64,000 bases of DNA from Favolaschia claudopus (taxonomy: Eukaryota; Basidiomycota; Agaricomycetes; Agaricales; Mycenaceae). The position numbers and the translations under genes are program-made. Every line of letters begins with the position of its first letter. Positions within the stretch are counted from its first letter, which is position 1. The notes under the pieces are model-generated. The model had not been told where the DNA came from. It worked only from the letters and a program-made list of their open reading frames with translations, and did no database searches. Location of the stretch: positions 930,001 through 994,000 of the forward strand of contig JAWWNJ010000054.1 of assembly GCA_037176885.1 (NCBI GenBank), read 5' to 3'. Positions 31,809 through 42,936 of this stretch are shown here, piece after piece.

Positions 31809-33465
31809 TCAAAGATCCGGAGGGACCTTGAAGAGAGGACCAGCGGCTGCATGTTCTGCAGAAATACGGAGCAGAATGACTTGGCGGATAGGGCATGACA
31901 AGTCAGTCGCCCGGTGAAGGCCGCCACAGCCGCGCAGACCACATTTGACTGGTAGAAGAGTACATTTGGCGAGGGGTTGGCATGGAGTAGAGTGCGGGCA
32001 TTGGCAGTTGGAAGTTGGATGATCGGAAGCGCAGATGCCGCAGATAGCGGGACGCTTGCATTGAGACGCAATATGGCCAAACGAGTAGCAGTTGAAGCAC
32101 TGTAAGGGTTGTGGTGAGTACCTTTCAGTACGATGGAGGTGTCCGTGAAGCGCCAGGCGCTGAGAAATAGCGAGGTTGGCAGCAGTTGGATTCCCAAAGT
32201 GAAGGACAATCGAAGAGTGTTGTTTCGCTTTTCGCACCTCGTCGTCAGAACGGCGACCAATCCAGTGTACCCTGACAAGAGACCTGGGCATCCAGTTGCC
32301 CTCATTAGCCTCGATCAAGTCCGAGATATCATCGTTCCAATCCCCGTTGTTATCACAATGACCGGACGCAACATTGAAGCTGGTCGGAACCCGGTGCATG
32401 ACAACAGCAAACGTTGGGGAGCGAATTCGAAGGAGGGTGGAGAAGGTGGACAACCAGGTGCTGTCCTCCGTAAGGAGGTGAGCAGCCCAGGTAGACTGGA
32501 AGGAGATGCGAATGTCACCATTTCGATATTTGGCAACTGCGCGGACAAATGGTGTCTCGTCGTACTCGCAGTAGCGAGGGGATTCATTGATTATTGCGTT
32601 AAGCTGCTGCTGAATAGCGTGGTGTGTCTCGTTAACGAAGGCCTTGTACCGGCGGTCTTTCGGGGTGAGCGTGATGTCACGAGAGGTGTCACGCGGAACA
32701 CGGGATGGGGCCAGTGACGTGGCAGTGGGAGAAGCAGCGACAGATGCGTAGGATTTCTGGGAGGATACGCCAGATGAAGGGGTAGGATTCATGGGAGCTG
32801 GTGAAATAGAGTCTATCTTGGATGAAAGTGTGTCGAGTTTGGTAACAATGGACGAGATGCTAGCAGTGGTGTCGGAGTGGAGGTTCTGGCTGAGCAAAAG
32901 GGTCGCTATCAGAGTGCGGATGTTTTTCAAGTCTGCTAGGGGAACAGAACATGTTTTGGCTGAGGTAGACTTCGGGAGTCGGATGCTATGAATGGCTTTG
33001 TGGAGGTCTTCGAGGGAAGGCGAGCGTGCTGCCCAGGGTTGCGGTTGACCCGGGTCTTGACCTTGGGTCAAGAGTCAACGGTCAACCAGGCTCTAGTTGA
33101 CCTGACCTTGACCCCGGGTCAGCGGGGGTCAGATCAATTTGTTGATGTTTGGCTCTCCTCCATAAGCGGACATCGCATCAGTTCTCATGGTGGATTGAGC
33201 TTGTGCTGGCGGTGGACCGTGCAGGAAAAGACCTCGGAAACAGGCCACAGAAGTGCATTTGAACATTGTAAAGAGCCTCCTGCCTCGAGCCATTACTAAA
33301 TACATAATTGAATAATTAATAGGCCGAAAGGTCAAGAAGGTCAACCCCCTCTTGACCTGACCTTGACCTGACCCTTGACCCTCGGGTTAGGTCAAGTAGT
33401 TGACCTGACCTCCGCAACACTGGTGCTGCCTGTGGTAGTGATCGTGGTAACGGATCAGGAGACAT
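31809..33465 (-). CDS. LINE ORF1 protein, full length, interrupted by a miniature hAT
   Basis: Reading from the ATG at 33465 (MSPDPLPRSLPQAAR...), the frame enters the hAT insertion at 33422. Removing 389 bp plus one 8-bp duplication gives an uninterrupted frame of about 419 codons ending at 31809. Residues ~1-120 are Ser/Pro-rich, then a helical region, WIGRRSDDEVRKAKQHSS, and three CCHC-like knuckles (CFNCYSFGHIASQCKRPAIC, CQCPHSTPCQPLAKC, CGLRGCGG). It coats LINE RNA. No reverse transcriptase follows downstream, as in the copy at 15281. Confidence 0.85.
33034..33422. mobile_element. 389-bp miniature hAT element with TTGACCT repeats
   Basis: The ends are CAGGGTTGCGG and its inverse with one change (CCGCAACACTG), flanked by GTGCTGCC on both sides (33026-33033, 33423-33430; exact 8 bp). 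Both subterminal zones repeat TTGACCT/GGTCAA words (for example GACCTGACCTTGACC). No coding capacity. It interrupts the N-terminal codons of the LINE ORF1. Confidence 0.92.
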
Positions 33466-33509
33466 CCCGGTTTCATGTCAAAGGCTGTGCCGTGCTCTTT
33501 TAAAGTATA

Positions 33510-33706
33510 GGACAAGCTTAAGCACCCCGCCTTCGGCAGGGCCGGCTCGCTGCGCTCGCGTCCCTCCCTACGGCTGGTGCACAGCTTGTCGGGGCTCCGC
33601 CCCAAACCCCGGTTTAATTTTTTTGCGAATTTTTTTTGCTGGATTCCGTGCCCGCCGCGTGCACTCGCCAGCGCGCGGCGCCGGGGACCGCGTGTGAGTT
33701 TCAAGT
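33510..33706 (+). repeat. GC-rich palindromic repeat, copy 2 (partial)
   Basis: Nearly identical to copy 1 for the first ~110 bp (ACAAGCTTAAGC...GGGGCTCCGCCCCAAACCCC), then diverged, with an enlarged T/A-rich spacer and a shortened 3' part. Confidence 0.7.
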
Positions 33707-33741
33707 TGTTCAACATCTCGCCAGCCAGTTGTGTTGTAGGA

Positions 33742-34218
33742 CAGTGTTGGAATTAAGGGTTAACCCTTAATTTGCCCTTAAGTTCGGACCTAAGCCCTGA
33801 ACTTAAGGGTTAATGATCGATTATGTAACATTCTTTTCGCCAGTATCTCACCAGTTGAACCAACTTGAGGTTAACAATAGCTGAGAAGGCTCCAAAGGGC
33901 TTTTTGTTTTGCAGGGAAACCAGGCCTTGAAAACACATTGTAAATATACAAAATAGTCTCAGTCGGAGTCAGTTTATTTGGTAGAAATTTTAGCGGCGAA
34001 TGATTTCAAGTCCAGTGCGTGAATGAAGGTCCCCGGGAAGTTTCAGGGGATCTGAGAGAGAAAGACTTGCATTTTGTACACCTGGAGGTGGTCCTGGCTC
34101 GCGCGGAAAAAAATTAAACAGCCCTTAACTTGACCCTTAACTTACCCTTAATATTAAGCCCTAGTTAAGCTTAAGGCCTGAGCTTCAAATTTTACCCTTA
34201 TTAACCCCTTAAATTCCA
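33742..34218. mobile_element. hAT-like miniature element with TTAAGGGTTAA repeats
   Basis: The left end CAGTGTTGGAATTAAGGG and a degenerate right end (CCCTTAAATTCCA) enclose arms full of AAGGGTTAACCCTTAA-type words around a ~280-bp core. The left flank TGTAGGA and right flank TTAGGA are similar but not a clean 8-bp duplication. It belongs to the same structural class as 5204-5695. Confidence 0.55.
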
Positions 34219-34237
34219 TTAGGATGTTGACAAAACC

Positions 34238-34490
34238 CCGTGATTTTCTGTCAAAAGTCACGCGACTGATGGCCTGGCCAAGTACAAGCCTTCAACTTGT
34301 CGGGGCTCCGCCCCAAACCCCGCCTGGATTTTTTTTTTTTGCTGGATTCCTTGCCCGCGGCGCCGCACTGCCGCTCGCTGCACTCGCCGGCGCGCGGCGC
34401 CGGGACCGCGTGTGAAAAGTCACCTGCTTTTTCACGTGAACTATCACGGGACCTGCGGTCCCGTAGTCTCTTTTATTAAGGTAGGGGACA
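34238..34490 (+). repeat. GC-rich palindromic repeat, copy 3 (diverged)
   Basis: Contains CTTGTCGGGGCTCCGCCCCA...GCTGGATTCCTTGCCCGCG... and the CTCGCTGCACTCGC hairpin; the ends differ from copies 1 and 4. Confidence 0.6.
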
Positions 34491-34492
34491 TA

Positions 34493-34870
34493 CAAATGCT
34501 GTGAACGTTCCATATATGGTAAAATCCGAATCAATGTCCTATTGCAAGAGCCCTGGCGACTTTGGTGCTTATCCGTTCCATGAATCTGTAGAAACATCTC
34601 ATGGCTTCATTTTGAGCTACTTTTCACATTATTTGGCTGTCTGTGCATAATGTAGTTACAGCGAGAAGAATCGATCAGACTTTGCCATCAATTCGTGAGG
34701 GCAACCTTGCGAGGACATCTCCTCCCGCAATTCTGTCCCAAATCCTTAGCGGCCTTGTTGGGAGCCGTGAAGCAGATAGATCTACAGATTCATGGAAGGG
34801 ATAAGGTAAAACTACAGCCAGTGAATGAAATGATTGAATGTTTCCATATTTGGAACGTTCACAGCATTTG
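34493..34870. mobile_element. 378-bp TA-flanked miniature element (CAAATGCTGTGAACG ends)
   Basis: TA / CAAATGCTGTGAACGTTCCA ... and its inverse / TA, with further inverted blocks inwards (CCATGAATCTGTAGA). Tc1/mariner-type by its duplication. It separates copies 3 and 4 of the GC-rich repeat. Confidence 0.82.
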
Positions 34871-34873
34871 TAT

Positions 34874-35172
34874 TACAAGCTTAAGCACCCCGCCTTCGGC
34901 AGGGCCGGCTCGCTGCGCTCGCGTCCCTCCCTACGGCTGGTGCACAGCTTGTCGGGGCTCCGCCCCAAACCCCGCGTGTTTTTCTTGCTGGATTGCGTGC
35001 CCTCGGCGCCGCACTACCGCTCGCTGCACTCGCGGTGCGCGGCGCCTCGGGAGGTTCGTGGGAACCGGAAGCAACATCTCGACAGCCGGCAGCGACATCT
35101 CGACATGGTCCCGTGGTTTCGTGTCAAAGTCATGTTACTTTTCACGTGAGCTGATCCTTGTGTTTTCATGTA
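34874..35172 (+). repeat. GC-rich palindromic repeat, copy 4
   Basis: Nearly identical to copy 1 over its whole length. The last bases (TATAGGAT) are displaced to 35661 by insertion of the 35173-35660 element, whose TA duplication is visible by comparison with copy 1. Confidence 0.8.
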
Positions 35173-35660
35173 CTGTAGCCTTGTGTTATGGGTGAAACGT
35201 AACGCGTCACGCAGACTCCGTTTCGTTTCAACCGTCACGCGAAACGCAGGGCTGGTTTCACTGAAAGGTGCGTAACACAGAAATGACAAAAAAACCAATT
35301 TTGCTGCTGAATTTATTTGTGCTGTTCGAATTTTCTTCTGGATTCTATATAAAGCAATGCTCCTGGCTGAATTTCTGGCCTGTATTTGACAGTGGGACGT
35401 TCGGGACTGACAGAATTCCCTTTGAATCCTAGCTGCAAGTTGATTTTCACCCAGATAAGAAGGTCCTGGCAATCATTGTAAGCTTGAAATCAATATTTAC
35501 CTCGAGAACTGTCGTTTCTAGCCACTATTTTGAAGCTGTTTCTTGCAGCCGTTTCAAAGTTTTTGAGGTGTCACGCGTAACTCCCAGTTCGTTTCTGGTT
35601 TCACGCCTTGCGTTTCAGGTCACGCTCGAAAGTCCGTTTCACCCATACACAAGGCTACAG
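35173..35660. mobile_element. 488-bp TA-flanked miniature element (CTGTAGCCTTGTG ends)
   Basis: The ends are CTGTAGCCTTGTGTTATGGG (right end differs by one or two bases) and inverse. Subterminal words are GTCACGCG and CGTTTCA in both orientations. Comparison with the uninterrupted copy 1 shows the empty site and the TA duplication. Confidence 0.88.
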
Positions 35661-36030
35661 TATAGGATAGATGTACTTATAGGATTATAGATAGGAAGTC
35701 ACGCGACTGATGGCCTGGCCCTCTTTTCAAGTATAGGATAGGAGAGTTATATGCTCGGACTTACAAAGAACATCGATGTACGCCGAACACCATTCACCGT
35801 CCGTCAGTGATGAGTGACGTAGCTTCGGTGAACGCCGAGATAAGATAATGAACATCAGTGACCATCCGCCCCTATTCAGCGAATTTCAGTGAACCTTTTG
35901 CTGACGTTCGCTGAAGTTCAATGAACCTCTTATTGAAATTCCATAAACCTGTGCAACGGAAACTATCCACATGACCATTGAATTCCGCTGTCTTCCGGTG
36001 CGTCCCGACCTTTTTTTATCTTTTACCATC

Positions 36031-38233
36031 ATGCCTCCCCGCATTGACCTCACTGCGCTCCCGCCTTTCGAGGGCATTCCCGGGGGCCCCATCAACAATC
36101 TTCCAAAGCCACAGTTGTTTTCCATTGCTAGAGAGCTTGGAATGACACTTCCTGCCAAGGACACCGACATCACCGTAAAAGACCTCAAATCCAATATCCA
36201 GACTGCTCTCGTGAAGGTTCCGAATGACACTCGCTTCCATAAATTCACTGTGCATCGTCCAGCTACCACGGGCGGGGCTGCACTCAAGAATAGTGCCCAC
36301 AAGGACAAACAAGACCGTATTGCTGAAAATGAGAAGCCCGATGTCGTGCCTTCGGGGTTTGTCACCTTTTTTTTTCAAACAGTTTTTGTAAGCTCAGGCC
36401 CTTGAATATAGGGCTCATAAAAAACTCTTGCAAGGCGGCGTGAAGTCGGACCCTTCTCCCCGATACAATCATCTGAATAATCCGGATGTTAGGCACAAAG
36501 AGGATGGCAACTCTGCCGAGGACAACGACGGTAAGACATTATCTATTAGAATAACTTGCCAATTTTCACTTCGTCTTCTGCACAATATAGATAACTCGTC
36601 GCTTCTGAGTTCAGTGATGTCTGATGTCGAGGAAGTGCCCAAGCCTCCGATCAAGAAGGCTGAGCCCAAACGCACTGAAAACAACAACCCAAATAAGCCT
36701 CCAAGTAAAATCGTCCCCACAACACTCTCTTTCTACAATCCTTTGGGTCTAAATCATAATGAAGACGGAGCTGGTCTTCCTAGTGAGTCCGATGCAAATC
36801 TGAATCTTATCCATCTTATAATTGATACGTACTTGTGTAGTTGCTGTAGAGTTTCAAGGTATACAGGGTAGTAAGGTGTGGGTTGATACTGCAGGCCTTC
36901 AGCTTGTGAAAGGGGGAGATGGAGGGATTTATGTATCGCTACGAGCTCTGATTTCCAAGGCTTTGGCGCAACTCAGCCCATCTAGAGGTAGAAAATCTAT
37001 ATCCTGATCTCATGCAACTGTCGACTGATGTTTACATAGACCCCGCATACCCGCTTCGTAAATTGTACCTACTCTCCGATTCGAGCAGCACCAGTCTTGG
37101 CACCATCGAAGACCACACGTCTGCCGACGGGAAAATTCCCGCATTTCTCAACCTCCCTCAGGCTGACTACTACCGCCTGGAACGACAATATACTCATTTT
37201 ATATGTTATATCATCTGGAAGGACGGAGATGTCGCCCCCGCAATACATAGCAAGCCTGTGCAGCCTTTGATTTTGCCGAGGTCAGCTGCGGTAAGTTTCT
37301 TGCACTATATTCTGCCGAATACTTGATTCTCATCCCAATACAAAGCCTTCTACATCGATCCGACCCCAAGACAAACCTTACGATATGGCCAAAGAACGGC
37401 CCAAGACGACTCGGAAGAATGCCAAGGGAAACAAAAGATTCATCCCCGGACAAGCCGATGACTCCGACTCCGAGGACTGGCCTGATAATAAGACGGACAA
37501 AGGCTTCCTCAGCTATCTCAACAAGGCGATCGACGGACGCCCAAATGGTTATAAGAAATCGCTTGATACAATGGGGGAGCGGCTTGAGCGTTGGAATGAC
37601 AAAGAGCGTGCCATCAAGCTTTGTGACGAGAAATATACGCCCGGTAACCCTTATCGCATCGGGGCAGGTGAGTTTTGTGTTTCCAGATTCAAACTGAAGC
37701 CAGCTCATGATTCAAATTCTCCAGAGGTGAAAGATGACCCCAATGAAGCATATCATCAGTATGCTAGGCGTCCTTTCACAAAGAAGGATATTTACACGTC
37801 CCTCGGTATCGGCACAACTACCATCAGCAATGACAAGAGCTTGATTGAGCATAAGGCCCTTCCTTACGACCCCCTTGCGATGCGCTGGGTCCAGGGTGAC
37901 CTGACTTTGGACGAGGCTACGATCAAGGCGAAGTTTGATTCCATGTCAAGCAAAGAGTGGTGCAATCATCTTGAAGAAGCCAAGCAGGACAAGCTCGAGG
38001 CAGACGAGGAGGCAGCCCAGAGGGCTTCAAAGGGGAAGGGGAAGGAGAAAGCAGGACGGAAGAGAAGCCACCGCGCAGTTGCAAGCGGGTCGTCATCCGA
38101 CAATGTCGACACGGAGAAGGAAGCAGAGAGATTGAGGGAGCGGCTCCGGCAGATTGAGAGCGCGGCGGGGAAGACGAGGAAGAGGAGCAGGAAGGCAGCA
38201 GTGGACTCTGACAACCTCGACTCCGACTCTTAA
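36031..38233 (+). CDS. SAP-like, lysine-rich accessory protein of the KDZ element
   Basis: A multi-exon gene starting at the ATG at 36031. Residues ~24-65 (LPKPQLFSIARELGMTLPAK..., then TVKDLKSNIQTAL) fit the two-helix SAP DNA-binding motif. Later exons give a segment with VPKPPIKKAEPKRTENNNPN, VWVDTAGLQLVKGGDGGIYV, an acidic stretch, FLSYLNKAIDGRPNGYKKSL, and a C-terminal lysine/glutamate coiled coil ending DNLDSDS at 38233. Intron borders GTAAGA...ATAG (36530-36590), GTGAGT...GTAG, GTAGAA...ATAG and GTAAGT...AAAG are visible; the first junction is uncertain. No known catalytic domain. Its position suggests a DNA-binding helper of the transposase; this is inference. Confidence 0.62.
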
Positions 38234-39600
38234 TCCTGAAACCACTACCAATACCCCGGCCAACTCATACGTCTGTCTTTACTCGTATCCACTCTTTGAA
38301 CTGTCTTTACTCATCTCACTCCAACCCTTGTGTCTGTCATTACTGATGAACTATGTCGCAGTTGTTATTCACCGAGCCGTCCGCGAGAACTTGAATGGAG
38401 ATCACAGTGACGAGAAATTCTGCTTTTGAGGTGCGTAGAAAGAGTGAATCTGTTAGAGGGACTTGAGGGGCAGGGTTTTGGCTGCATGCAGCCAGAATTC
38501 GACGCGTCCTGTCACACAATGCGCATGGTGTTACATATATGTTTTAAACGTGGACGCGTTGTTGAGGGAAAGACGAAGAGGTGTGACTTTTCCCAAAAAG
38601 GAAACAGACCACACTTCAGTCCGGTTCCGACCTTCGTCTCGACTTGTTTCGATGTCAATATTGCCAGATCTCAATCTCAATTGAACTCGACTGCCTCTTG
38701 CCTAATGCTGCTCCAACTACAGGCTCAGAGTTTTTGGTTTCAACAAGTTTCAAGACACAATTTCTTCGGAATTTCTAGTCTCTTTGGCTTCCCACCCCCA
38801 AACTCAGCCTCGTGGGCAAGATAGTCGCACTCCCGAGATTCTTTGACAATTTGGAGTGCCGTCTCAACCCAACCTTAGCATTCCCAAGTCCCACAGAAAC
38901 CCAGAAGTCACAGAAAATCTAGACAAGGTGGGAAAAGAGAATTAATAAAAAGTGAGCGGATCTCCGTCAATATTCTTGCATCCAAGCCATTCGAGGCATC
39001 GTAACAACGCCCTGCATCAATTTGAGATGTCAAATGCAGTTTTGTAACCAGTGATGGTCCGATATTTCACTGTCTTCAGCTGTAACACTGACTGAATACA
39101 TGCTCCAGAGAATTGAGTGAAACTCACTCAATTCTCGGCCATTTCTCTCGAAGCAAAGGGTCTATGTCAACTTCTTAATGAAACGCATTCAATGCTAGCT
39201 CTGCGTTTACTTCCAGGTGCCTCGATTACCCCGTGTCATCGTCATTGGCAGGTGCAATGATTGTGAGTAGGTTATGAGGAGATTGAGTGAGTTTCCCTTG
39301 TTCCTTCGCATTTTCCCTTTAACTGATACATTACACATAACTTCTCGGCTCTCTCTACCCATCAAGAGCACTGTAGCTGGGTTGCTGCGCTGCGATGGCC
39401 GGAGATCTCGAGTTTCTGTGACGGTAGCACATTTCAATATAGCTTTAAATAATTGAGTGAGATTCACTCATCCCTCTGCACTTCTTCTTAAAAACAGCCT
39501 TAATATCATCCTTACTTACTCCCTGTCTACTCCAACCTCCGTCTCAACTGTGCTTTACGAAGGCTTCGTCGGATTCGTGTGATCAATCCCAAAAAGGCAA
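38234..39600. other. Spacer between the two KDZ-element genes
   Basis: No convincing gene. GAATTGAGTGAAACTCACTC (39113) and its relatives at 39446-39475 form inverted palindromic blocks, possibly an inserted miniature element or promoter-proximal repeats of the downstream gene. Confidence 0.45.
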
Positions 39601-39626
39601 TCACAAGAACGTCCCTCAGAACCATC

Positions 39627-41799
39627 ATGGTACCAACAGTCAGCCACTTCATAGTGGTTCTACAGCTGTACATGGTCTCGGAATTCTCTTTTCAACGTGC
39701 TTTCTACATCATTTCCATCCTAGTTGCTGCCTATCCTCTATTCAGGCTCCATCTCAACCAACTTCGAGAACCTCGTCAACCTAGGGAAACTGCCTGGCTG
39801 AGGAGCATATTTGCCATCTTTACAGGTGCCTTTAACGGTGAACATGAACATTCCAATTTCCCTCCCGAGGCAGAGGATCTTTCGGACCAGTTGGCGCAGC
39901 GTCTTTGCGGAGATTTGGAACACCTTTATCATTTGCTTGGATTCAGCTCCCAACAAGATCCCCCTTCCCAATTCTTTCCAGCACCTCATAGAATTAATTC
40001 TCTGTACCACCCGAGTCGACTGCCTCTTCTGCCCAAACGAAGGACACCCTCCAACTCTTCGACGTCATCGAGACCCGCAGCAGATACAACTTCTCGATAG
40101 CAGTTTCAAATGGGTAAAGGCGCAGCTTTACGTAGCGTACTGCCCTAAATGCCAGGCGGAATATTACCCTGACCGCATAACCTTTCGTGGCATTGAGGCT
40201 GGCGGACGGAAGCAACGCTTGGAGTATGATGCATCTTAAGTACCTTCGAGTCTCCAAACACGGCATCTGGATGGACCGCCGTATCGCTCTTGCACAAGAG
40301 CACGCTGTTCTTCGCTTTCATTCCGGTTGGACCAATTTTGCAGATTGGCTCAGTGATGTAGTTGGCGAAAAACCTAGGATCACCGCTCGACAATCTCAGC
40401 GTCTCTACTTTGAGCATTTTGCTCGAAGACTTGTCACGGCTCATGAGCTAGAAGAGACTTTCACTGTTCCGGCACATTCAGATGCTCAAACTCTAGCAAA
40501 GTCTGTGCGTGAAGTTGTCGGAGAAAATGGAGGCATTATCCCTGGATCCATGAAGCATGGCTGCACTCGCTGCACTCACCTGAAGAGGTATACTACGGAC
40601 CTGCATGCAGAGGGAGTAGTTTTGGATCCAAATGAATCTACGGTGATTGATGCACCAGCTCAGACTTGATCCGGCGTAAGCATTTGTTTCTTATCAACAT
40701 TGGGTTCAAAGCATTTGACAAATTTCGCCAGATTGCGGCTACAATGGCAGAGGATCCTGAAGCTGCTGAGCTGCTTGCTGCTCTCCCAAAACAGCAGGAA
40801 CGGGTTCCGGGCTCGGGGTGTGGATATACAAGGCTAGCTTCGATGGATGGAAAGACTATCAATCACCGAGTACGTGTACTGAATGATATTTCAACGTGAT
40901 CTAAAATTCTTTATCAGACTTGTGCGGTTAACACCTGCGATGGCCCCTTAGTAAACTACAAAAACCGTCGTTTCTGCAGGACTCATCTACCCATGGAAGA
41001 GATCTGCGGAATAATTCCGTGCGGTCGTCCCATTCATTCTCCTGGAGCCGTGACTTGCGATAATGAAACCCACAAGGACTGGCACCGTAAATATCTGAGC
41101 CGGTTTTCTCGTCTCTCCTTTCCAGGTGTTCAGCGAGTCATCCGACGTCAAACCGAACACGATAATTGGACTTCGGGTATTTCCCTTCATTCCGAACTCC
41201 CCGAACTCAATGGTGTATCTGGCGAGAATGTGGTTCACACATTTCGCGCCAGGACAACCTATTGCTTGCAGACAGTTCAGTGGGCATGTGGCTGCCCCAT
41301 AGGCTGGGGAAAGTGCTATCGGTCCGAAAGCTCCTCACAGGTCCTCAAGATTATTGACCGCATCTGGAAACAGCATCCTAATTTTCGACCGAGTTTTCTC
41401 GCTTACGACGATGCTTGTAACCTGCTCCGCCATATAGTCACGCAAGACCCGCAAAGTCCTTGGATTCATGTCACGAAACTCATTGTCGACGCATGGCATT
41501 ACATTGGACATCAGGCCGCAGATATTCTGTGTCGCATCTGGTGTAATCCTGCTCCGGCAAATGGTTCACAGCCGGATCTGGTTTCAGTGAAGACGGATGA
41601 CAATGGTCGCAAGCATACAACTCGCGCGTTTAATACCGAGACAGCCGAACAACTCAATGCCTGGCTGACTGGATATGAGGCACAACTCCGGCAAATGTCT
41701 GATATCAACTTTGATTTTTCTGTCCACGTCTTGCTATTGCTTTACAAGGAGTTGGTCGAAAAGAGGGTTGGAAAGAAAAATGAGGGCCTAGACGACTGA
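39627..41799 (+). pseudogene. KDZ transposase with CxC5/CxC6-type cysteine clusters
   Basis: From the ATG at 39627 (ACCATCATGG). The N-terminal ~130 residues are hydrophobic then polar. The frame shifts near 40012 and again near 40238. The first cysteine cluster (DCLFCPNEGHPP...YCPKCQAEYYPDR, 40015-40185) matches CxC5. The second, after a GTACGT...CAG intron at ~40870-40916, is TCAVNTCDGPLVNYKNRRFC followed by RTHLPMEEICGIIPCGRP and CDNETHKDWHRKY, matching CxC6. The RNase H-like core follows: FLAYDDACNLLRH (Asp), DAWHYIGHQ and NTETAEQLNAW (Glu). The end is at 41799. The KDZ catalytic part is intact, but the frameshifts and an in-frame TGA near 40667 suggest a decayed copy. Confidence 0.8.
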
Positions 41800-42642
41800 T
41801 GTGAGCGTATTGGTGTCTATATTCTATCTTGTTTTGACAAGCTTCATTGTACTTTACACAGAGGGTCGGCGAACTTCAGTGTACTTTATACAGAAGTTCA
41901 GTGAATTTCACTGCATGAAAGTTCGGTGACCTTCATCGTACCTGGAACCAAAATTCACCGAAGTTCACCGTACCGTATTGCGATGTAGATAAATAGTCAT
42001 TATAAAACTCGTGTTGAAGTGTTAGATAAATTGTTATCGAAGTTCAGTGAATGTCATTGAAGATGGCATACAGGTTCACTGAGCCTCGGCGAACGGGTGA
42101 ACCTCGATGTATCTAGGCAAGAGATTCCGTGAACGTCAATGAATGTGGGCTGGCGCACCGACGAAGTCCGATGGCGCGGACCGGCTTCGCCGGTCCGCGC
42201 ATAATATACGGATACGATGCTAGCTGAGCGGGCACAAAGACTCGCACGCTGTCAGACCCTTGTCAAGTCCTTCTCTTCCCTTCTCGTTGCCTTCTCGTAC
42301 GTTTTTAGGACGTACATTTTACTCAACCACCTCGTCAGCCCCCCGACGCGCGCCCTCCGCCCCCGACTCTATCAAAGTCTGTCCCAATCTGGTCTTTCTC
42401 CGTCTTTCTGTCTTGGAGGCTCCAAGCGCCTCGTGCCTTGCTGCGTGGGCTTCTCGGGCTTCTTTTTTTTTTACCTCGTTGCACTCTCCGCGACGCCATG
42501 CCCTCTTCCCCGCCCTCCACATCCCCAACCTGAGCAGAAAATACTAGTTTTGCTGTCGCATGTACAACCACGCACTTTCTTGGCGCATCGAGAGCGGCCA
42601 TAAGAAAATTTTGTTCGGCGTAGGAAGACGAATCTGGATAGA

Positions 42643-42649
42643 TATAAAA
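42643..42649 (+). promoter_or_regulatory. TATA box of the GRF-like gene
   Basis: TATAAAA lies 62 bp upstream of the ATG at 42711, a plausible distance. It is the only candidate in the preceding 300 bp; 42201-42642 otherwise holds only C/T-rich sequence. Confidence 0.45.
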
Positions 42650-42936
42650 GTCTCCTCACCTCAAACTGCGATGTCCCGACTTCTCAGCCAGCTTCTTCGT
42701 CGTCTTTCAAATGGCCCCAGCTCATTCCAGCCGTCGGTCTGTGTCTGAAGGCGCCCAGCCCGACCCCACGACCAATTTCGCTATTTTGCGTCACAAAGCC
42801 TTCCACAAAAAACAGCAACGCGCCGCCAAAAACCTTACCACCGCAGTCTTGAAGGATGGAGTGAGCCACCTCGCCACCTTTCCTTAGTGCGTGTTTTCTC
42901 TCTTTCTCGTCATGTCTTTTTCTTCTGATACATACT

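Larger units (their letters stand above)
35757..42200. mobile_element. ~6.4-kb KDZ-type DNA transposon with subterminal TTCAGTGAA repeats
   Basis: Both flanks (35770-35960 and 41870-42130) carry clusters of TTCAGTGAA, TTCACCGAA, TTCGGTGAA and CGCCGAACA words in both orientations, a layout typical of transposase-binding subterminal zones. Between them lie a SAP-like gene and a KDZ transposase gene, both on the plus strand. Exact ends and target duplication are not resolved. A strong hairpin (GCGGACCGGC TTC GCCGGTCCGC, 42176-42198) lies at the right edge. Confidence 0.7.

Noticed and set aside
42176..42198. Strong GC hairpin as a Helitron 3' end
   Set aside because: The nearest CTAG is over 20 nt downstream, farther than usual, and there is no 5' TC end or Helitron gene beside it. 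It sits at the edge of the KDZ element instead.
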